Source of the DNA: Planococcus circulans
GTDB lineage: Bacteria; Bacillota; Bacilli; Bacillales_A; Planococcaceae
Direction: 5' to 3'
NCBI RefSeq assembly: GCF_020023385.1
Contig: NZ_JAIQCL010000006.1
Location: 1-64,000, forward strand
DNA length: 64,000 nt
The notes beneath the pieces are model-generated. The model was given only the letters and a program-made list of their open reading frames with translations, was not told the DNA's origin and made no database searches. The position numbers and the translations under genes were made by a program. Below are positions 60,891-64,000 of the stretch, one piece after another (position 1 is the first letter of the stretch; every line of letters starts with the position of its first letter).

Positions 60891-61313
60891 TCAAATAGGA
60901 TAATGTTCATCCTCAAGCAAATCTTTCAAAGCCTGTTTTTCAAGGTTGATTTCGCTCATTGTGCGGATGCCCATGCGGCGGATCAGCGACAGCGGTGGAC
61001 ACCAGCCCTGAAGTGCATGCTGAAGCATGAATGCACTGACAGCACCGCTGAAGTAAGCCCATTTTTTGTCGACAGTAAGGGCCATGATAGAAGAAGCCAG
61101 CGCAAGGGAAGCCATATTGACTTCCAAGACACGTTCGGTATCCCATTCTTGTTCCAGCTCAGAAATGCGTTGTTCGATCGCCTCAGGATCTTTTCGCTTG
61201 AATGTGTTGATGCGGGCTTCGGTTTCCCGTTCGATTTTTTGGTTGATGTGATCGGGCGTTGCGTTATTGACCTTCGACTGGGTCGATGGCAGTGTTTCGA
61301 TTTGCGCAGTCAT
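60891..61313 (-). CDS. DUF2892/YgaP-like membrane-domain protein
   Basis: A 140-residue protein. The N-terminal half is polar and charged; the C-terminal half (about 75-125) has SLALASSIMALTVDKKWAYF and AFMLQHALQGWCPPLSLIRR, which resembles the DUF2892/YgaP-type membrane segment with its conserved GWCP. ATG 61313 follows GAGGAATCC. YgaP transmembrane modules often accompany rhodanese domains; none is attached here. Confidence 0.65.
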   Translation of the reverse strand: MTAQIETLPSTQSKVNNATPDHINQKIERETEARINTFKRKDPEAIEQRISELEQEWDTERVLEVNMASLALASSIMALTVDKKWAYFSGAVSAFMLQHALQGWCPPLSLIRRMGIRTMSEINLEKQALKDLLEDEHYPI

Positions 61314-61392
61314 ATCGGATTCCTCGCTTTCGGTGTTTTTACTAGTATAAGTTGAACTAATAATCTTCGCCTGGTGATATTCCACAAATCAA

Positions 61393-61440
61393 CTTCGCTA
61401 GGAAGTTTGGATTATTTACTCTGCTTCGAAGCTAGCGAAG
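61393..61440. repeat. Inverted repeat in intergenic DNA
   Basis: CTTCGCTAG (61393-61401) and CTAGCGAAG (61432-61440) are perfect 9-base arms 30 bases apart, with further GAAGC-type repeats beside them. There is no T tract, so it is not an intrinsic terminator. The whole stretch 61314-61708 (395 bases) otherwise holds only the promoter at 61628. Confidence 0.4.
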
Positions 61441-61627
61441 CGATGCTGAAGCAGGAGTTTTACAACTCTTACTTAGGAACTCTATCCAAAGCGACTGAAG
61501 CAATGCGTAAAAGCTAGATTCTTATATAGTATTCCGCAACGGGCTCCCGCTAAACCTTTTTGAAGGATAAATCTCTTTCCGTTCCAAGCGGAATCGGCTG
61601 CATGGGGTGCGTGAACACTAGCTTCAA

Positions 61628-61636
61628 TGCTATAAT
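61628..61636 (+). promoter_or_regulatory. Extended -10 promoter of the phosphatase gene
   Basis: TGCTATAAT is a consensus extended -10 element about 75 bases before the start codon; the -35 region is weak, as is common with extended -10 promoters. Confidence 0.5.
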
Positions 61637-61708
61637 TGCAAGACCAAAATGAAAGGTTGCCAAGCTTGGAATCGGTCCATCCAGTCTGGCAGGAAAGGGG
61701 GAATAGGC

Positions 61709-62173
61709 ATGATACGCGTATTGTTTGTTTGTCTCGGAAATATTTGCCGATCCCCGATGGCAGAGGCTGTTTTGCGTGAGCAGCTGGACCGGCAGGGATT
61801 GTCGCATAAAGTAGAAGTGGATTCAGCCGGTACCGGAAACTGGCATGTCGGCAATAATCCGCATCCGGGAACATTGAAAATCCTGAAGGACAATGCAATC
61901 CCCGCGGATGGCATGAAAGGGCGCCAGCTGAATAAGGATGATTTCGACAAGTTCGACTATATCATCGGGATGGACCAAACCAATATAGCTGATATCCGCT
62001 CGATGCTCGGCCAGCCGGAACACCCGAAAATTCTTCGTTTCCTGGATTTGACCGACCACCTGAAGGATGTGCCGGACCCTTATTACACAGGGGATTTCGA
62101 AGAAACGTATGAACTGGTGAATGATGGCTGTGAAGCGCTGGTGGCGAAAATTAGGAAAGACTATGAAATCTGA
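61709..62173 (+). CDS. Low-molecular-weight protein tyrosine phosphatase
   Basis: A 154-residue LMW-PTP. The P-loop is VCLGNICRSPMAEA with nucleophile C8 and R14; the general-acid aspartate is in VPDPYYTG near the C-terminus. Such enzymes dephosphorylate tyrosine or arginine residues; it is similar in size to YfkJ/YwlE. ATG 61709 follows AAAGGGGG. The frame extends upstream but without a ribosome site. Confidence 0.9.
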   Translation: MIRVLFVCLGNICRSPMAEAVLREQLDRQGLSHKVEVDSAGTGNWHVGNNPHPGTLKILKDNAIPADGMKGRQLNKDDFDKFDYIIGMDQTNIADIRSMLGQPEHPKILRFLDLTDHLKDVPDPYYTGDFEETYELVNDGCEALVAKIRKDYEI

Positions 62174-62188
62174 TAAAAAAAACCATCG

Positions 62189-62223
62189 AAAACGGCTGGA
62201 GATTCATTTTCAGCCGTTTTTTA
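62189..62223. terminator. Terminator between convergent genes
   Basis: AAAACGGCTG and CAGCCGTTTTTT arms; the right end touches the stop of nnrD. Confidence 0.8.
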
Positions 62224-63075
62224 TGATTCTTCGAATTTTGCCCAGACCTCAGGAAGCAAGTCCGTCAGTTCATGCGCCAACAGGGTGTGGGGAGAGCGGC
62301 TCCGAGTCCATTCGTCTGCGCAGGCTCCGTGCAGATGAACGGCGTTCAGCACCGCATGCTTCCAGTCGCTGTGGCTGCACAGCATCCCGAGCATCATGCC
62401 GGTCAGCGTGTCTCCGGTGCCTCCTTTGGCGAGGGCGCTGTTGCCGGTCGGATTGGTCCACGTATCGCCGTCCGGAAAAGCCGTGAGGGTGTTTTTGCCT
62501 TTCAGGACAATCGTGGCGCCTAATCTCCCAGCCCATTCAGCAGCGTGATAAGCCCGGTTTTCTTGCAGTTCGCGTACATCGACGCCAGTGATGCGTGAAA
62601 ACTCAGCTGGGTGCGGGGTCAAAATGACAGGAGCCTCACGCTCGGGGTAAGAACGCCTGCTCAAAGCACCCGCATCGGCAATCACAGGAAGCCCACTTTC
62701 AAGAAGGACGCGCACGGCATCTTCTGTCAATGCGTCCGGATTAGTACCGGGTCCGATTGCCGCTGCCCGGTAGACATCGATAGATTCTTTTTTTTCTGCG
62801 ATCCGCCGCATGCCATCCCGCAGATAGGTGGCTTCGGGAAGACGTGGGACAATCATCGCCATCGCTCCCGCTTCTGTTGCGATGACCAGCTTGCCGACAC
62901 CGCTCCGCATAGCGCCAAGTCCGGCGAGAAGTGCAGCGCCTGGCATTTCTTCAGTTCCAGCAATCAATAAAGCAGTGCCATAGCTTCCTTTGTGGCTGTT
63001 TGCGCCTCTTTGGGGAAGTGCCGCTTTTACGTGTTCCGCCGTCCAAAAAGGCGGTGTACCAGTTGGTGGGGCCAT
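62221..63075 (-). CDS. nnrD: ADP-dependent NAD(P)H-hydrate dehydratase
   Basis: A 284-residue carbohydrate-kinase-fold dehydratase that repairs hydrated NAD(P)H using ADP. The blocks NSHKGSYGTALLIAGT, AAIGPGTNP, VILTPHPAEFSRI and GNSALAKGGTGDTLTGMMLG are all typical. The NAD(P)HX epimerase half (NnrE) is absent from this protein and from its neighbours. AGGAGGAG precedes the ATG at 63075. Local GC content looks higher than that of its neighbours. Confidence 0.9.
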   Translation of the reverse strand: MAPPTGTPPFWTAEHVKAALPQRGANSHKGSYGTALLIAGTEEMPGAALLAGLGAMRSGVGKLVIATEAGAMAMIVPRLPEATYLRDGMRRIAEKKESIDVYRAAAIGPGTNPDALTEDAVRVLLESGLPVIADAGALSRRSYPEREAPVILTPHPAEFSRITGVDVRELQENRAYHAAEWAGRLGATIVLKGKNTLTAFPDGDTWTNPTGNSALAKGGTGDTLTGMMLGMLCSHSDWKHAVLNAVHLHGACADEWTRSRSPHTLLAHELTDLLPEVWAKFEES

Positions 63076-63387
63076 TCCTGCTCTCCTCCTGTTCGTTGAA
63101 AAAATTATATTTTATTTACTTATAGTTTCTAAGTTACTCAAGAATTTCATGGATTGCAAAATATTCGTCAAAAAAACCGGGTGTTCTGATAATTCGAGGA
63201 ACTGTTTAGTAATCCAGCCCATGAAGTATGAAAGTGCTATAAAAGAAGTCAGGAAAGGACACGCTGGTTTTAACTAATGTACAGCGGTCCTGAAAAGCAG
63301 ATCCTATTAATGGGCAGGCAGGTGAATTGAATGATAGAATATTCTTATTATGACTTAAAGTTCGATAAAGCAAAGGGGATGGAAAGA
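63076..63387. other. Intergenic region nnrD / MBL gene
   Basis: 312 bases between divergent genes. AT-rich, with no hairpin terminator or recognised RNA. It must hold both promoters, but no strong -35/-10 pair could be chosen. Confidence 0.35.
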
Positions 63388-64000
63388 ATGGAAGACAAAC
63401 AACCGATTCACTTGAATGAACGCATGCACCTGATCGACGGATTTGACTTGGGGTTGCCGGAGCGGACGGGTACTTATGTCATCGACGAAAAAGAACTGAC
63501 ACTGGTGGATACCGGGCCAAGCCCATCGGTCAAACACGTAAAAAAAGGACTGGCAGCGCTTGGCTTTGCCCTGGAAGACGTCAAATACATAATCGTCACC
63601 CATGTCCATTTGGACCATTCCGGCGGGGCGGGTCTTTTATTGCAGGATTGTCCAAACGCCAAGGTAGTGGTCCATCCGAAAGGCGCACGGCATCTGTCCG
63701 ATCCAAGCCGCCTGATCGCGGGGGCACGGATGGTGTACGGTGAACAGTTCGATCAGTTATTCGCTCCGATTGTCGCCATTCCGGAGGATCGTCTGCTCAT
63801 TAAGACAGAAGGCGATGGACTCGAAATCGGTCCTTCGTGCACGCTTGAATTCTGGAATACCCCAGGACATGCCAACCACCATTTCAGTATCTATGATCCC
63901 GTAAGCAACGGGGTTTTCGCCGGCGATACAGTGGGGATCCGCTATGACCAATTGGTTCGGGAAGGAATTGAGCTGTACCTGCCTTCGACATCGCCCAACC
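63388..64000 (+). CDS. Metallo-beta-lactamase-fold hydrolase, N-terminal part
   Basis: The first 204 codons of an MBL-fold protein that runs off the right edge. The metal motif THVHLDHSGG (HxHxDH) is intact, preceded by the LTLVDTGPSPS strand, and the later metal ligands appear in TPGHANHH and FAGDTVG. The substrate is not predictable; glyoxalase II-like, RNase Z-like and lactonase proteins share these features. AAAGGGG lies 8-9 bases before ATG 63388. Confidence 0.8.
   Translation, partial: MEDKQPIHLNERMHLIDGFDLGLPERTGTYVIDEKELTLVDTGPSPSVKHVKKGLAALGFALEDVKYIIVTHVHLDHSGGAGLLLQDCPNAKVVVHPKGARHLSDPSRLIAGARMVYGEQFDQLFAPIVAIPEDRLLIKTEGDGLEIGPSCTLEFWNTPGHANHHFSIYDPVSNGVFAGDTVGIRYDQLVREGIELYLPSTSPN

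Overview
The window looks like chromosomal DNA of a low-to-moderate GC Gram-positive of the order Bacillales. Ribosome binding sites are strong AGGAGG types, there are many intrinsic terminators, and gene families match Bacillus relatives (AdeR next to alanine dehydrogenase, CtaG, CitZ, CcpA-type cre sites, Zur- and PurR-type boxes). The overall gene set suggests Planococcaceae (Planococcus or Sporosarcina-like). That family assignment is an impression, not a computed result. No rRNA, tRNA, prophage, insertion sequence or CRISPR array was seen.

Layout. 0-8 kb: the start of a citrate synthase gene, an OFA-type anion transporter, PgeF, the alanine dehydrogenase/AdeR pair with a perfect palindrome between them, a macro-domain protein, a phosphoesterase and a GIY-YIG protein. 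8-17 kb: a DUF1648 membrane protein, a helically phased cluster of DnaA-box-like sequences, a TetR gene that is probably leaderless, the mannitol operon mtlA-mtlF-mtlD without mtlR, and a TetR/short-chain dehydrogenase/aldehyde dehydrogenase divergon. 17-27 kb: a methyltransferase, a UvrA paralogue without the UvrB-binding insert, Hsp20, and an ECF sigma / zinc anti-sigma pair followed by a duplicated surface-anchored helical protein and two peptidases.

27-35 kb: a five-gene NikABCDE/CntABCDF-type ABC importer whose leader carries two Zur-box-like palindromes and an intrinsic terminator, then a MATE exporter and PurR-boxed guaC. 35-45 kb: mixed housekeeping genes, an SgrR-like regulator divergent from an MFS transporter, a membrane diguanylate cyclase and ctaG. 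45-49 kb: a 122-bp-period repeat array, an EVE-like/HNH nuclease, and a cobalamin riboswitch leading into an adenosyltransferase-like protein with altered active-site motifs and a BtuF-type lipoprotein. 49-64 kb: N-acetyltransferase, LacI regulator, DUF2207, formamidase, a potassium-channel/sirtuin pair, hydrolases, cstA with a cre site, a low-molecular-weight phosphatase, NnrD and the start of a metallo-beta-lactamase-fold gene.

Themes: metal and cofactor acquisition (Zur-type importer, B12 locus), carbon-catabolite-linked genes (citZ, cstA, mannitol, a cre site before the duplicated surface protein) and DNA defence or repair accessories (EVE-HNH, UvrA-like, GIY-YIG). The strongest leads for something under-described are the Zur-boxed leader with its internal terminator, the B12-switched degenerate adenosyltransferase, the EVE-HNH nuclease beside the repeat array, and the phased DnaA-box cluster.
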